64,000 bases of DNA from Marinobacterium sedimentorum (lineage in GTDB: Bacteria > Pseudomonadota > Gammaproteobacteria > Pseudomonadales > Balneatricaceae), in the NCBI RefSeq assembly GCF_024267675.1, contig NZ_JALDYX010000028.1, positions 1-64,000 on the forward strand, read 5' to 3'. The notes below the pieces were generated by a model that saw only the letters and a program-made list of their open reading frames with translations, was not told where the DNA came from and ran no database searches. Made by a program: the position numbers and the translations under genes. Each line of letters begins with the position of its first letter. The first letter of the stretch is position 1. Positions 52,133 to 60,889 of the stretch are shown here, piece after piece.

Positions 52133-53962
52133 ATGATGAATCCGCTGCGCCTGTCTCTGACCGCCAGCCTGCTGGCCCTATTGCTTGTTGGCTGCAGTAC
52201 GCCGACATCCAGGACACCCGCACCCGCCGCCAGTACTATCGAACGCGAGCAAAACGCCATCGCGGCGCTGCTCGATGAAGCCAGCCGCGCCCAGCCTATC
52301 CGTTCGGCCGAACTGCGCGTCCAGGCGGCCCGCGCACTGATTGGCATCGATCAGCGTGACCAGGCCATTGCCATTCTGGAGCGCATCGATACCGCACTGC
52401 TGCCGCCCATCCTGCGCTTTGATATTGCCAAGCTCAAGGCAGGCACCGCACTGGAGCGCCAGGACAGCAGCCAGGCGCTGCTCTATCTGGCCGAAATGCC
52501 CAGCAGCGAACCCCTGCCCACCGCCCAGGCCATTGAGCTGGGCGAACTGAGGGCGCAAGCCTATCAGCAGCAGCAGAACAACCCGGGCGAGCTAAAGGAA
52601 CTGATCAAGGTGGCGCAGCTGCAGCAGGATCCCGTCCTGCGCCAGGAACTGCATGAGCGCATCTGGGCACTCCTGGGCGAACTGCCCCGTGCCGGCCTTG
52701 AGCACCTGATCAGCGCCGGCGACGCATCCTATTACGAGCAGGGCTGGTACGAGCTGGCCCTGAATCTTCGCACCAGCACGGACCTGACCGGGCAGTACAA
52801 CAGCCTGACAGCATGGCGCACCCTGTGGCAATCCCACCCCGCCCTGCAACTGCCGCCGCAGGCCGTAGCCGCACTCCTTGACTCCAGCGTCTCATCGACC
52901 CGGCGCATCGGCCTTCTGCTACCCCAGAGCGGCTCGCTCGCCAAGGCCGCCAGCGCCATCAGCGACGGCTTCATGGCCGCCTATTACCAGGCCCAGCGCG
53001 AAGGCCAGCCGGTGCCGGAAATACAGCTGCTGGATTCAACCCTGGTCAATACGCCCGAGCAGCTGATAAACCTGACCCGCACCATGCAGCTTGATCTGGT
53101 GGTCGGCCCGCTGGACAAGAACTATGTCAACCAGATCGCCCTCGCCACCGAACTGCCCATACCGGTGCTGGCGCTGAACAATACCAATATCGAGACCCCC
53201 GCGAACCTCTACCAGCTCGGCCTCGCCGCCGAGGATGAAGCCCAAGCTGCCGCCCAGCGCGCCTGGCAGGATGGCCGGCGTCGCATGCTGATGATGATTC
53301 CGGAAACCGACTGGGGCTCGCGCGTAGGCCAGGCCTTTGTCCATGAGTTCGAGAGCCTCGGCGGTCAGATCGTCGGTGCCGTGACCTTTGCCGAGCAGGC
53401 GGGCCTGGCGGACCAGGTCGTAGCGCTGCTCAACATCGACCGCAGCGAAGCGCGCACCAAGCGTGTGCGCCAGGTCGTTGGCAACCGCATCCAGGCCGAA
53501 CGCCAGCCGCGCAATGATGCCGACGCCCTGTTCCTCAGCGCACTACCGGTAGAGGCCCGCCAGATCAAACCCCTGCTGGCCTTTAACTATGCAGGCGACC
53601 TGCCGGTCTATGCCACCTCACACCTGTATAACGGCAGCCCCAACAGCCTCAGCGACATTGACCTCAACGGCATACTGTTCTGCGACCTGCCCTGGGTGAT
53701 AGGCCCGCCCAGCACGCTGAAACTGGCCATGAGCCAGCAGCGCGACGACACCGACACCCGCTTCGGCCGCCTCTATGCCCTGGGCGCCGACGCCTTCACA
53801 CTGCACCCTTACCTGGAGCAGTTGCGGGCAAGCCCGCAGGCACGCATCAGCGGTGAAACCGGCCAGCTGCATCTGGTATCCGGCTCGCGCATCGCCAGAG
53901 ATTTGCCCTGGGCCCGGTTTGACAATGGCGTCCCCAGCCTGCTGACACCCGCGAGCAACTGA
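52133..53962 (+). CDS. lpoA: Outer-membrane lipoprotein activator of PBP1a
   Basis: LpoA activates the peptidoglycan polymerase PBP1a from the outer membrane. The 609-residue product from the ATG at 52133 has a lipoprotein signal ending LLVGC (acylated Cys near residue 22). An N-terminal helical TPR-like domain (to about 250) is followed by a periplasmic-binding-protein-like domain starting RRIGLLLPQSGSLAKAASAISDGFMAAY. Motifs VVGPLDKNYVNQIA and PVYATSHLYNGSPN are typical. It leads the lpoA-yraN-diaA-dolP operon. GTG 52121 is an alternative start. Confidence 0.93.
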   Translation: MMNPLRLSLTASLLALLLVGCSTPTSRTPAPAASTIEREQNAIAALLDEASRAQPIRSAELRVQAARALIGIDQRDQAIAILERIDTALLPPILRFDIAKLKAGTALERQDSSQALLYLAEMPSSEPLPTAQAIELGELRAQAYQQQQNNPGELKELIKVAQLQQDPVLRQELHERIWALLGELPRAGLEHLISAGDASYYEQGWYELALNLRTSTDLTGQYNSLTAWRTLWQSHPALQLPPQAVAALLDSSVSSTRRIGLLLPQSGSLAKAASAISDGFMAAYYQAQREGQPVPEIQLLDSTLVNTPEQLINLTRTMQLDLVVGPLDKNYVNQIALATELPIPVLALNNTNIETPANLYQLGLAAEDEAQAAAQRAWQDGRRRMLMMIPETDWGSRVGQAFVHEFESLGGQIVGAVTFAEQAGLADQVVALLNIDRSEARTKRVRQVVGNRIQAERQPRNDADALFLSALPVEARQIKPLLAFNYAGDLPVYATSHLYNGSPNSLSDIDLNGILFCDLPWVIGPPSTLKLAMSQQRDDTDTRFGRLYALGADAFTLHPYLEQLRASPQARISGETGQLHLVSGSRIARDLPWARFDNGVPSLLTPASN

Positions 53963-54321
53963 TGGACAGACGCGCCAGCGGACAGCGTGCCGAAGACCGG
54001 GCCCTGAACTGGCTTGAACAGCAGGGCCTGGCGCTGCTGACGCGCAACTACCACTGCCGCCTTGGCGAAATCGACCTCATCATGCAGCACGCCAATTGCC
54101 TGGTCTTCGTTGAGGTACGCAAGCGCGGCCGCAGCAGCCTGGCCAGCGCTGCCGCCTCGGTCGACGCCCGAAAACAGCAAAAAATCATCCTTACCGCCAA
54201 CCATTACCTGAGCCAATACCCTCAGCGGGCCACCCAGCCCTGTCGCTTTGATGTGATCGCACTCGAATCAGATTCACCGACAGCCACCCCGCTATGGTAT
54301 AAAGACGCCTTCAGGCCCTGA
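53962..54321 (+). CDS. yraN: YraN-family (UPF0102) endonuclease-like protein
   Basis: The 119-residue protein starts at an ATG sharing a base with the lpoA stop (TGATG). It shows the restriction-endonuclease-like signature RASGQRAEDRALNWLEQQGL, NYHCRLGEIDLIMQHANCLVFVEVRKR (E-x-D...E-x-R/K) and CRFDVIALE. The fold resembles Holliday junction resolvases; function is not well established. The lpoA-yraN-diaA-dolP order matches E. coli. Confidence 0.92.
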   Translation: MDRRASGQRAEDRALNWLEQQGLALLTRNYHCRLGEIDLIMQHANCLVFVEVRKRGRSSLASAAASVDARKQQKIILTANHYLSQYPQRATQPCRFDVIALESDSPTATPLWYKDAFRP

Positions 54322-54339
54322 GATCGGAAACACCGCTGA

Positions 54340-54927
54340 ATGGAACTCGAAGACCGCATTGTCAGCCAGTTTCACAGTTCGATGGATATCAATGCCCATA
54401 CCATCGAACACTACACACCCATGATCGCCAACGCCGGCGAACAGCTGCTGCATTGCCTGGTAAATGAAAACAAGATTCTGTGTGTCGGCAACGGCGGCTC
54501 CGCAGCGCTGGTGCAGCATTTCAGCGCCTTACTGCTGAACCGTTACCGCCATGAGCGCCCGGGGCTGCCCGCTCTCGCCCTGTCCGCCGACAGCGCTACC
54601 CTGACCGCCATCAGCGAAGACAGCGGCTTCAGCGATATCTACTCCAAGCAGATTCGCGCCCTCGGCCAGCCCGGGGACATTTTGCTGGTGGTCTCGACCC
54701 ATGGCCGCGCCAACAACCTGGTTCAGGCCATCCAGGCCGCCCACGACCGGGACATGAGCGTGATCGCACTGACCGGCTACGATGGCGGCAACACCACGGC
54801 ACTTTTACGCCCCGATGAGATCGAAATCTGCGTTCCGGCCGATGATGATGTACTGATACACGACGCCCATCTGCTGGTACTGCACTGCCTGTGCGATCTG
54901 ATCGACTACCAACTGTTTGGAGCCTGA
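54340..54927 (+). CDS. diaA: SIS-domain DnaA initiator-associating protein (DiaA/GmhA-like)
   Basis: The 195-residue SIS-domain protein contains ILCVGNGGSAALVQHFSALLLNRY, LALSADSATLTAISEDSGFSDIYSKQI and LVVSTHGRANNLVQAI. It resembles both sedoheptulose-7-phosphate isomerase (GmhA) and DiaA, which promotes DnaA assembly at the origin. I prefer DiaA because of its place between yraN and dolP; some databases will call it phosphoheptose isomerase. The histidine in LIHDAHLLVLHCLCDLID is conserved in both. Confidence 0.88.
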   Translation: MELEDRIVSQFHSSMDINAHTIEHYTPMIANAGEQLLHCLVNENKILCVGNGGSAALVQHFSALLLNRYRHERPGLPALALSADSATLTAISEDSGFSDIYSKQIRALGQPGDILLVVSTHGRANNLVQAIQAAHDRDMSVIALTGYDGGNTTALLRPDEIEICVPADDDVLIHDAHLLVLHCLCDLIDYQLFGA

Positions 54928-54932
54928 AACCG

Positions 54933-55502
54933 ATGAAAACACTGTTAATTGCCACCAGCCTCGCCAGCCTCGTCGTCCTGTCCGGCTGTTCGTCACTGAT
55001 CAGCGCCACCCGCGAAGAGCCCATCCAGGAAGACAAGGGATACCGCACCCTGGGGAATTACCTGGAAGACGAAGTCATCGAGACCAAGACCCTGGTCAAT
55101 ATCAACAAGGGCTCGATCGGCCTGCGCAACGCCCACGTCGACGCAACCAGCTATAACGGCCTGGTACTGCTCACAGGCCAGGTTCCCAGCGCCGCCACCC
55201 GCGACGAAGCCGAACACATCGCCAGCCAGATTCGCGAAGTGCGCAAGGTGCATAACGAACTGGAGATTGCCGGCCCGACGTCCGGCATAGTGCGCAGCAA
55301 TGATGCCTACCTGACCAGCCGCGTCAAACTGCAGCTACTGGCAGAGCGCAACATCAACGGCGGTCGCATCAAGGTCGTCACGGAAAACAGCACGGTATTT
55401 CTGATGGGCCTGGTGACCCAGAAGGAAGCGGATATAGCAGTACGCCTGGTGCGCACCATTACCGGCGTGCAGAAAATCGTCAAGGCGTTTGAATACATCT
55501 GA
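54933..55502 (+). CDS. dolP: BON-domain outer-membrane lipoprotein DolP
   Basis: DolP (YraP) supports outer-membrane integrity and division-site amidase regulation. The product is 189 residues from the ATG at 54933, with a lipoprotein signal MKTLLIATSLASLVVLSGC (Cys 19). Two BON domains follow, the first with ITVLLTGQ-like SYNGLVLLTGQVPSAATRDEAEHIA and the second with VTENSTVFLMGLVTQKEADIAVRLVRTITGVQKIVKAFEYI. It starts 5 bases after diaA and is the last gene of the operon, convergent with sspB. Confidence 0.93.
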   Translation: MKTLLIATSLASLVVLSGCSSLISATREEPIQEDKGYRTLGNYLEDEVIETKTLVNINKGSIGLRNAHVDATSYNGLVLLTGQVPSAATRDEAEHIASQIREVRKVHNELEIAGPTSGIVRSNDAYLTSRVKLQLLAERNINGGRIKVVTENSTVFLMGLVTQKEADIAVRLVRTITGVQKIVKAFEYI

Positions 55503-55509
55503 CGGAAGG

Positions 55510-55580
55510 GGGCAGACTGCGCCACGCGCAGCCTGCCCGACATAGCAGCCACCATCACAGCTGCGGCTATTCATAGCCGC
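55510..55580. terminator. Two adjacent hairpins between convergent dolP and sspB
   Basis: GGGCAG-a-CTGCG with CGCAG-c-CTGCCC (55510-55538) and GCGGCTA-ttca-TAGCCGC (55563-55580) lie in the 92-base gap. The second is followed on the plus strand by TATTT. They probably end both transcripts. Confidence 0.6.
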
Positions 55581-55594
55581 TATTTCACAAGCAA

Positions 55595-56059
55595 CTATTT
55601 TACGACCTTGAGACTCGGGCGCCCGGGCTTTGGCCTTTTGGGCGTACTCGGCTGAACGCTCTCCCCGCCCTTCTCACTCTCCTCAGCCGCCCGCCCGTCG
55701 ACCGCCTCATCGGCATCCACCGGCTGCAGACGCTCATAGTAGTCAGCGCCGGGCTCCATGCCGAACCCCATGCCCATGGCATTCTCCTTGGCGAAGATGG
55801 CCATCAGCGCCGCGTAGGGCACCCGTACCTGCATGGGCACACCACCAAAGCGGGCACTGAACGAAATCTCGTTCCCCCCCATAAAGAAGTCACGCACGGC
55901 CGAAGGCAGCACATTCAGCACTATCTGACCGTCCTGTACAAACTGGCGCGGCACCACAACATGGGGCGCCTCTGCATCCACCACCAGATGGGGCGTGCAG
56001 TCATTATCGAGGATCCATTCATACAGACCTCGAGCGATATAGGGACGACTAGGATTCAT
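55595..56059 (-). CDS. sspB: ClpXP adaptor, stringent starvation protein B
   Basis: SspB delivers ssrA-tagged proteins to ClpXP. The product is 154 residues from the ATG at 56059, with MNPSRPYIARGLYEWILDNDCTPHLVVDA, FSARFGGVPMQVRVPYAALMAIFAKENAMGMGF and a flexible acidic linker. It ends in GRPSLKVVK, the XB peptide that docks on the ClpX zinc domain. It lies downstream of sspA after a 196-base gap that contains a terminator-like hairpin. Confidence 0.95.
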   Translation of the reverse strand: MNPSRPYIARGLYEWILDNDCTPHLVVDAEAPHVVVPRQFVQDGQIVLNVLPSAVRDFFMGGNEISFSARFGGVPMQVRVPYAALMAIFAKENAMGMGFGMEPGADYYERLQPVDADEAVDGRAAEESEKGGESVQPSTPKRPKPGRPSLKVVK

Positions 56060-56196
56060 TACTCTGTCTCCGCAGGCACAGCCGCATATCCCTGACGCGG
56101 CGCCCTGCCTTCTGTAATTCAAGATGACGGACCTTGCCACCTTTACCTGCGCCAGCAGCCTTATCGGCAGCCAGAGCGCACGCGGGCATTGCCCAT

Positions 56197-56227
56197 AAAA
56201 AAGGGACAGAGTCGCCTCCATCCCTTG
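56197..56227 (-). terminator. Terminator-like hairpin between sspA and sspB
   Basis: On the minus strand AAGGGA...TCCCTT closes a 14-base loop and runs into TTTTTTATGG. It would reduce read-through from sspA into sspB. Confidence 0.5.
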
Positions 56228-56255
56228 ATTCAGTAGTGCTGCAACCCAGAGGTTA

Positions 56256-56888
56256 TCAGTCGCGCATCTCGCGCTCAGCTTCCGACAGGCTTTCCTGGAA
56301 AGCCTCACGCTCAAAAATGCGCTTCATGTAACGCACCAGCATCTTGCACTGCGCTTCCGGCAGCTCGATACCCATGGCGGGCAAACGCCACAACAGCGGC
56401 GCCAGGCAGCAATCTACCAGGGAAAACTCTTCACTCATGAAGAAGTCCTTTTCTCCGAAGATCGGAGAAATGGCGACCAGACCGTCGCGCAAGTCCTTGC
56501 GGCAGCGCTCGATCTCGGATGCATCAGCCTTGCCAGCCAGAATAGTATCTGCCAGACCACACCAGTCATGCTGGATGCGGTACATGTACAAACGACTTTC
56601 TGCACGCGCTACCGGATAAACCGGCAACAGCGGCGGATGTGGAAAGCGCTCATCGAGATATTCCATCATCACATTAGGCTCATACAACACCAGCTCCCGA
56701 TCCAGCAGGGTCGGCAGGCTGTTGTAGGGATTCAGTGACGACAAATCCTCGGGCAAGTCACTTTCGGTGCAGTCGACGATATCGACTGCGACCCCTTTTT
56801 CCGCCAGCACGATACGCACGCGGTGGCTGTAATGGTCTGCACCATTGGAAAAGAAGGTCATGGAAGAACGCTTAGCCACTACTCCCAT
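56256..56888 (-). CDS. sspA: Stringent starvation protein A
   Basis: SspA is a glutathione-S-transferase-like protein that binds RNA polymerase. I start it at 56888 (MGVVAKRSSMTFFSNGADHYSHRVR), which follows GGGGATT; an ATG at 56912 has no ribosome site. Conserved parts: the thioredoxin-like N-domain with SHRVRIVLAEKGVAVDIVD and NPYNSLPTLLDRELVLYE, and the helical C-domain with FSLVDCCLAPLLWRLPAMGIELP. The usual length is ~205-212. It follows petC and its terminator. Confidence 0.95.
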   Translation of the reverse strand: MGVVAKRSSMTFFSNGADHYSHRVRIVLAEKGVAVDIVDCTESDLPEDLSSLNPYNSLPTLLDRELVLYEPNVMMEYLDERFPHPPLLPVYPVARAESRLYMYRIQHDWCGLADTILAGKADASEIERCRKDLRDGLVAISPIFGEKDFFMSEEFSLVDCCLAPLLWRLPAMGIELPEAQCKMLVRYMKRIFEREAFQESLSEAEREMRD

Positions 56889-56910
56889 CGGATAATCCCC
56901 GTCAGTCTTC

Positions 56911-56950
56911 ATTTAAAAAATAAATGCGGCCCAATCCTTCAGGCCGCATT
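56911..56950 (-). terminator. Intrinsic terminator of petABC
   Basis: On the minus strand AATGCGGCC and GGCCGCATT form a 9-bp stem, followed by TATTTTTTAA, just after the petC stop. Confidence 0.88.
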
Positions 56951-56975
56951 CGATCGTTGCTCGAACACAAGAACC

Positions 56976-57740
56976 TTAGTGTACGTCTTTCCAGTACTCT
57001 TTCTTCAGCGCAAATGCGAACAGGAAGAAAATAAACAGGAAGATAAGCACCTTGGTACCAATGCGCTCGGATTCAAGACGGTACGGCTCACCCATGTAGG
57101 CCAGGAAGTTGGTCAGGTCGTAGACCGTCTTGTCGAACTCTTCGACTGTCTGGCTACCACTGTCTGCAACTCTCAGACACTTGGACATGCGAGTGTTGGT
57201 CAGCGGATCAATCTCACCGGAAGCGGCGTGAGCAAACTCTTCCGCCGTGCAGTGGTTGACCTGCAGGCCCTGCAGATCCTGCAGCACGTTGGGCATGCCC
57301 ACGTCCTTGAAGACCACGTTGTTCACACCCCAGGGGCGAGCCTCATCCTGGTAGAAGCTGCGCAGGTAAGTGTAGATCCAGTCCGGCCCGCGCAGACGCG
57401 CCTCCAGAGACAGATCCGGCGGCGGGTTACCAAACCAGTTCGCCGCATCACCCTTGTCCATGGCGTTCCTCATCTGTTCGCCAACCTTCTGATCCCCCAG
57501 CAGCAGGTATTCTTCTGCCAGCTCCGTGGGGATCTCAAGATCAATGGCAGCACGCTCGTAACGCTGATAGTCCGCCGAGTGGCAGCCCATGCAGCGATTA
57601 ACGAAGGTACCCATACCGCGCTGCAAAGAGGCCTTGTTCTCGAGGTCCACTTCGATAGAGTCGAGGTGAACGCCCCCGACCGAAGCCTGTACCGATACCG
57701 GCAGCAGGACCATCATCAATGCAATCAGATACTTTTTCAT
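56976..57740 (-). CDS. petC: Ubiquinol-cytochrome c reductase cytochrome c1
   Basis: Cytochrome c1 passes electrons from the Rieske centre to soluble cytochrome c. The 254-residue product has a signal peptide ending VQAS, the heme motif CMGCH (C50, C53, H54), motifs WFGNPPPDLSLEARLRGPDWIYTYLRSFY and FKDVGMPNVLQDLQG (Met ligand region), and a C-terminal anchor helix at about 225-248. Its ATG shares one base with the petB stop (TAATG). Confidence 0.96.
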   Translation of the reverse strand: MKKYLIALMMVLLPVSVQASVGGVHLDSIEVDLENKASLQRGMGTFVNRCMGCHSADYQRYERAAIDLEIPTELAEEYLLLGDQKVGEQMRNAMDKGDAANWFGNPPPDLSLEARLRGPDWIYTYLRSFYQDEARPWGVNNVVFKDVGMPNVLQDLQGLQVNHCTAEEFAHAASGEIDPLTNTRMSKCLRVADSGSQTVEEFDKTVYDLTNFLAYMGEPYRLESERIGTKVLIFLFIFFLFAFALKKEYWKDVH

Positions 57741-58990
57741 TAGCCTGTAACCCTTTCCGGAACCGGTTTAGTGCTCTCCATCCTGGTGTAGATCGGCATC
57801 AGAAAGAAATACGCGAAATACAGCGCAGTACAGATCTGGGCCACCAGGGTGCGGGTCGGGTTGGAGGCGACCACACCCAGGTAACCCAGAATCACGAAGC
57901 TGACCGCGAAAATCGCCAGCGCCACCTTGCTGATCATGCCCTTGTACCGCATGGACTTGACCGGGCTACGATCCAGCCAGGGCATCACGAACAGAATGGC
58001 AATAGCACCACCCATGACAACAACCCCCGGGAACTGGGAGCCAGCAATGGGCGGAATGGCACGCAACATGGCGTAGAAGGGCGTGAAGTACCAGACCGGC
58101 GCGATATGCGCAGGCGTTTTCAGCGGGTTGGCGGGCTCGAAGTTCGGCGCTTCAATAAAGTAGCCACCACCTTCAGGGAAGAAGAAGATCACAAAGCAGA
58201 ACACGAACAGGAACACGACCACACCAACAATATCCTTGACGGTGTAGTAAGGGTGGAACGGGATACCGTCGCGCGGCACGCCATTTTCATCCTTGTTGGC
58301 CTTGATCTCGATGCCATCAGGGTTGTTGGAACCCACCTCATGCAGCGCGATGATGTGCAGCACAACCAGCGCCAGCAGCACGATTGGCAGCGCGATAACA
58401 TGCAGCGAGAAGAAGCGCGTCAGGGTAATGCCCGATATCAGATAGTCACCACGAATCCACAGTGACAGGTCTTCACCGATAAAGGGTACGGCAGAGAACA
58501 GGGACACGATAACCTGGGCACCCCAGTAGGACATCTGGCCCCAGGGCAGCAGATAACCCATGAAGGCTTCCGCCATCAGCGCCAGGTAGATGGTCATGCC
58601 GAACAGCCACACCAGCTCACGCGGCTTGCGGTAGGAGCCGTACAAGATGCCGCGGAACATGTGCAGGTACACCACCAGGAAGAAGGCCGAGGCACCGGTG
58701 GAGTGCATGTAGCGCAGCAGCCAGCCATATTCGACGTCACGCATGATGTATTCAACAGACGCAAAGGCGCCTTCTGCGGACGGATTGTAGCTCATGGTCA
58801 GCCAGATACCGGTAAGTATCTGGTTAACCAGAACCAGCATTGCCAGCGAACCGAAGAAATACCAGAAATTGAAGTTCTTCGGGGCATAGTATTTGGAAAG
58901 GTGATCTTCCCACATCTGCGTCGCCGGAAAACGATCGTCGATCCAGCGCATCAGACCACTTTCGGCCTTGCTCTTGTTCGGATTAGCCAT
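57740..58990 (-). CDS. petB: Cytochrome bc1 complex cytochrome b
   Basis: The membrane core of complex III oxidises ubiquinol at Qo and reduces ubiquinone at Qi. The 416-residue protein has eight to nine helices. Conserved parts: GWLLRYMHSTGASAFFLVVYLHMFRG (heme histidines), YLLPWGQMSYWGAQVI, FFSLHVIALPIVLLALVVLHIIALHEVGSNNPDG, and the Qo motif near 276-280 that here reads in FPEGGGYFIEAPNFEPANPLKTPAHIAPVWYF. Overlaps petA and petC by one base at each end. Confidence 0.96.
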   Translation of the reverse strand: MANPNKSKAESGLMRWIDDRFPATQMWEDHLSKYYAPKNFNFWYFFGSLAMLVLVNQILTGIWLTMSYNPSAEGAFASVEYIMRDVEYGWLLRYMHSTGASAFFLVVYLHMFRGILYGSYRKPRELVWLFGMTIYLALMAEAFMGYLLPWGQMSYWGAQVIVSLFSAVPFIGEDLSLWIRGDYLISGITLTRFFSLHVIALPIVLLALVVLHIIALHEVGSNNPDGIEIKANKDENGVPRDGIPFHPYYTVKDIVGVVVFLFVFCFVIFFFPEGGGYFIEAPNFEPANPLKTPAHIAPVWYFTPFYAMLRAIPPIAGSQFPGVVVMGGAIAILFVMPWLDRSPVKSMRYKGMISKVALAIFAVSFVILGYLGVVASNPTRTLVAQICTALYFAYFFLMPIYTRMESTKPVPERVTG

Positions 58991-59586
58991 TATGCAGTCT
59001 CCTGATCCACACCGACGACGAGGATATTTTCTTCCGGATAATTATGCGGAGGAACAACCAGGTTCGTGGGCGCCGGAGAGCCTTTCAGTACGCGACCGGA
59101 CAAATCGAAGCGCGAACCATGGCAGGGGCAGTAAAAACCGCCGACCCAGTCAGGACCCAGATCTTCAGGCGCGATTTCCGGACGGTAAGTCGGAGAGCAA
59201 CCCAGATGCGTACAGATACCCACCAGCACCGAAATATCCGGACGCAGGGAGCGGGTAGAGTCGTGCGGAATGTACGCTGGCTGCTGCGGCACTTCTGAAT
59301 TGGGATCCGTCAGGCGACTATCGAGACCTGCCAGATCACTCAGCGTCTTATCGCTGCGCTTCACCAGCCAGACCGGCTTGCCACGCCACTTGACGACAGC
59401 CTGCTGACCCGGCTCCAGTTTGCTCACATCGACCGTTACCGGAGCACCTGCAGAGCGAGCCTTCGCACTGGGCATCCATGAGGCCACGAAGGGAACAGCA
59501 ACCCCCACTGCACCGACCGCCCCTACCGCAGAGGTCGCGCCGACCAGGAGTCGACGCCGCCCCTTGTTCACGCCGTCATTACTCAT
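58990..59586 (-). CDS. petA: Ubiquinol-cytochrome c reductase Rieske iron-sulfur subunit
   Basis: The Rieske [2Fe-2S] protein of complex III. The product is 198 residues from the ATG at 59586. NKGRRRLLVGATSAVGAVGAVG is a twin-arginine-type membrane anchor/signal. The cluster is bound by CTHLGC (Cys and His) and CPCHGSRFD (Cys and His). The first gene of petABC, about 265 bases from the rpsI stop. Confidence 0.96.
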   Translation of the reverse strand: MSNDGVNKGRRRLLVGATSAVGAVGAVGVAVPFVASWMPSAKARSAGAPVTVDVSKLEPGQQAVVKWRGKPVWLVKRSDKTLSDLAGLDSRLTDPNSEVPQQPAYIPHDSTRSLRPDISVLVGICTHLGCSPTYRPEIAPEDLGPDWVGGFYCPCHGSRFDLSGRVLKGSPAPTNLVVPPHNYPEENILVVGVDQETA

Positions 59587-59778
59587 TAACTTTCTCTCCC
59601 CTTGTTCGATCTGCCATTTAACGCCCGACAAGAACGCAAATAACCCGATCGCTCAACTAAAAATCATCAAATAACGGATTTTTAAAATGGCCCAAATGGT
59701 AATGAAAATACCCTTCGCTTACAAGGACATTGGCGGGCTAATACCCTGACATTCATACGACTTTTGATCTAGCCCAAA

Positions 59779-59818
59779 CAAAAAAACGCCCAAGCCAAAA
59801 AGGCTTGAGCGTTTTTCT
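59779..59818. terminator. Intrinsic terminator of rplM-rpsI
   Basis: AAAAACGC-c-CAAGCC and GGCTTG-a-GCGTTTTT form a stem with A- and T-rich flanks, 35 bases after the rpsI stop on the minus strand; it is symmetrical and could act both ways. Confidence 0.88.
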
Positions 59819-59850
59819 TGCCGCAGTCTTCGACCGAAGCCGAAAGCGAA

Positions 59851-60243
59851 TTAACGCTTGGAGAACTGAGGACGCTTACGCGCTTTGCGCAGGCCGACTT
59901 TCTTACGTTCAACCATGCGGGAGTCACGGGTTACGAAGCCAGCGCTACGCAGTGACGGACGCAGAGTCTCATCATAAACCATCAGGGCACGGGTAATACC
60001 GTGACGGATAGCGCCCGCCTGACCGAAACCACCGCCACCGGCGACAGTAACGAAAACGTCGAATTTTTCGACAGAATCAGTCAGCTCCAGCGGCTGACGC
60101 ACGATCATGCGCGCAGTTTCGCGACCGAAATAGTTTTCGATCGTGCGGTCATTGATAGTGATAACACCTGTACCCGGACGCAGGAAGACGCGAGCAGTAG
60201 AGGTTTTACGACGGCCGGTACCGTAATACTGAGTAGTGGACAT
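59851..60243 (-). CDS. rpsI: 30S ribosomal protein S9
   Basis: The 130-residue protein contains YYGTGRRKTSTARVFLRPGTGVITINDR, VTVAGGGGFGQAGAIRHGITRALM and the basic tail RKKVGLRKARKRPQFSKR that reaches the P-site tRNA. The length is exactly that of E. coli S9. It follows rplM by 13 bases. Confidence 0.98.
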   Translation of the reverse strand: MSTTQYYGTGRRKTSTARVFLRPGTGVITINDRTIENYFGRETARMIVRQPLELTDSVEKFDVFVTVAGGGGFGQAGAIRHGITRALMVYDETLRPSLRSAGFVTRDSRMVERKKVGLRKARKRPQFSKR

Positions 60244-60256
60244 AGTCTGCCTTCCC

Positions 60257-60685
60257 TTAAATGTTCAGTTCTTTGGGCTGCTGAGCCTGATGCGGATGTT
60301 CGGTGCCAGCGTAAACTTTCAGCTTGCTGTGCATGGCACGGCCCAGCGGGCCCTTGGGCAGCATACCCTTGACCGCGATCTCAAGAACCCGCTCCGGGTG
60401 AGAGTCGATCATTATCTGGAAAGAAGCTTCGCGCAGACCGCCCGGGTAACCGGTGTGACGGTAGTAGATCTTGTCTTTACGCTTATTACCGGTAACACCG
60501 ATTTTCTCAGCGTTAACAACAACGATGTAATCGCCGGTATCAACGTGGGGAGTGAATTCCGGCTTATGCTTGCCGCGCAGGCGACGTGCAATCTCAGTAG
60601 CCAGACGACCCAGGGTTTTACCCTCGGCGTCAACAACGTACCAGTCGCGTTTTACTTCGGCTGGTTTAGCAACAAAAGTCTTCAT
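60257..60685 (-). CDS. rplM: 50S ribosomal protein L13
   Basis: The product is 142 residues from the ATG at 60685 (MKTFVAKPAEVKRDWYVVDA), equal in length to E. coli L13. Signature sequences include GKTLGRLATEIARRLRGKHKPEFTPHVDTGDYIVVVNAEKI and MLPKGPLGRAMHSKLKVYAG. The frame extends upstream to 60721 without family support. It heads the rplM-rpsI operon. Confidence 0.98.
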   Translation of the reverse strand: MKTFVAKPAEVKRDWYVVDAEGKTLGRLATEIARRLRGKHKPEFTPHVDTGDYIVVVNAEKIGVTGNKRKDKIYYRHTGYPGGLREASFQIMIDSHPERVLEIAVKGMLPKGPLGRAMHSKLKVYAGTEHPHQAQQPKELNI

Positions 60686-60889
60686 CTGTATATTGCCTTC
60701 ATTTAACTCAGCTCTCGCCACACATTTCAGATGCGCCGCCGAACTGACTTATAATTCTTGGTTGTGTTCGAGAGCATCCCGACCACAACAGTAACAACCC
60801 ATGGAAATGGGTGGCGCGAATTATAGACAAGTCACACTGCAAATGCGATAGCAAAAAAGCAGTTTCCCCATCTGAATCCGCATTTTTTT
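60686..60889 (-). promoter_or_regulatory. rplM promoter and 5' leader
   Basis: On the minus strand a perfect TATAAT lies at 60820-60825, followed by a GC-rich discriminator (TCGCGCC) as in stringently controlled promoters. The -35 is poor. The ~130-base leader contains CCACCCATTTCC-ATGG-type and GGTTGT/ACAACC inverted repeats that could form a ribosomal-protein leader structure. Confidence 0.55.
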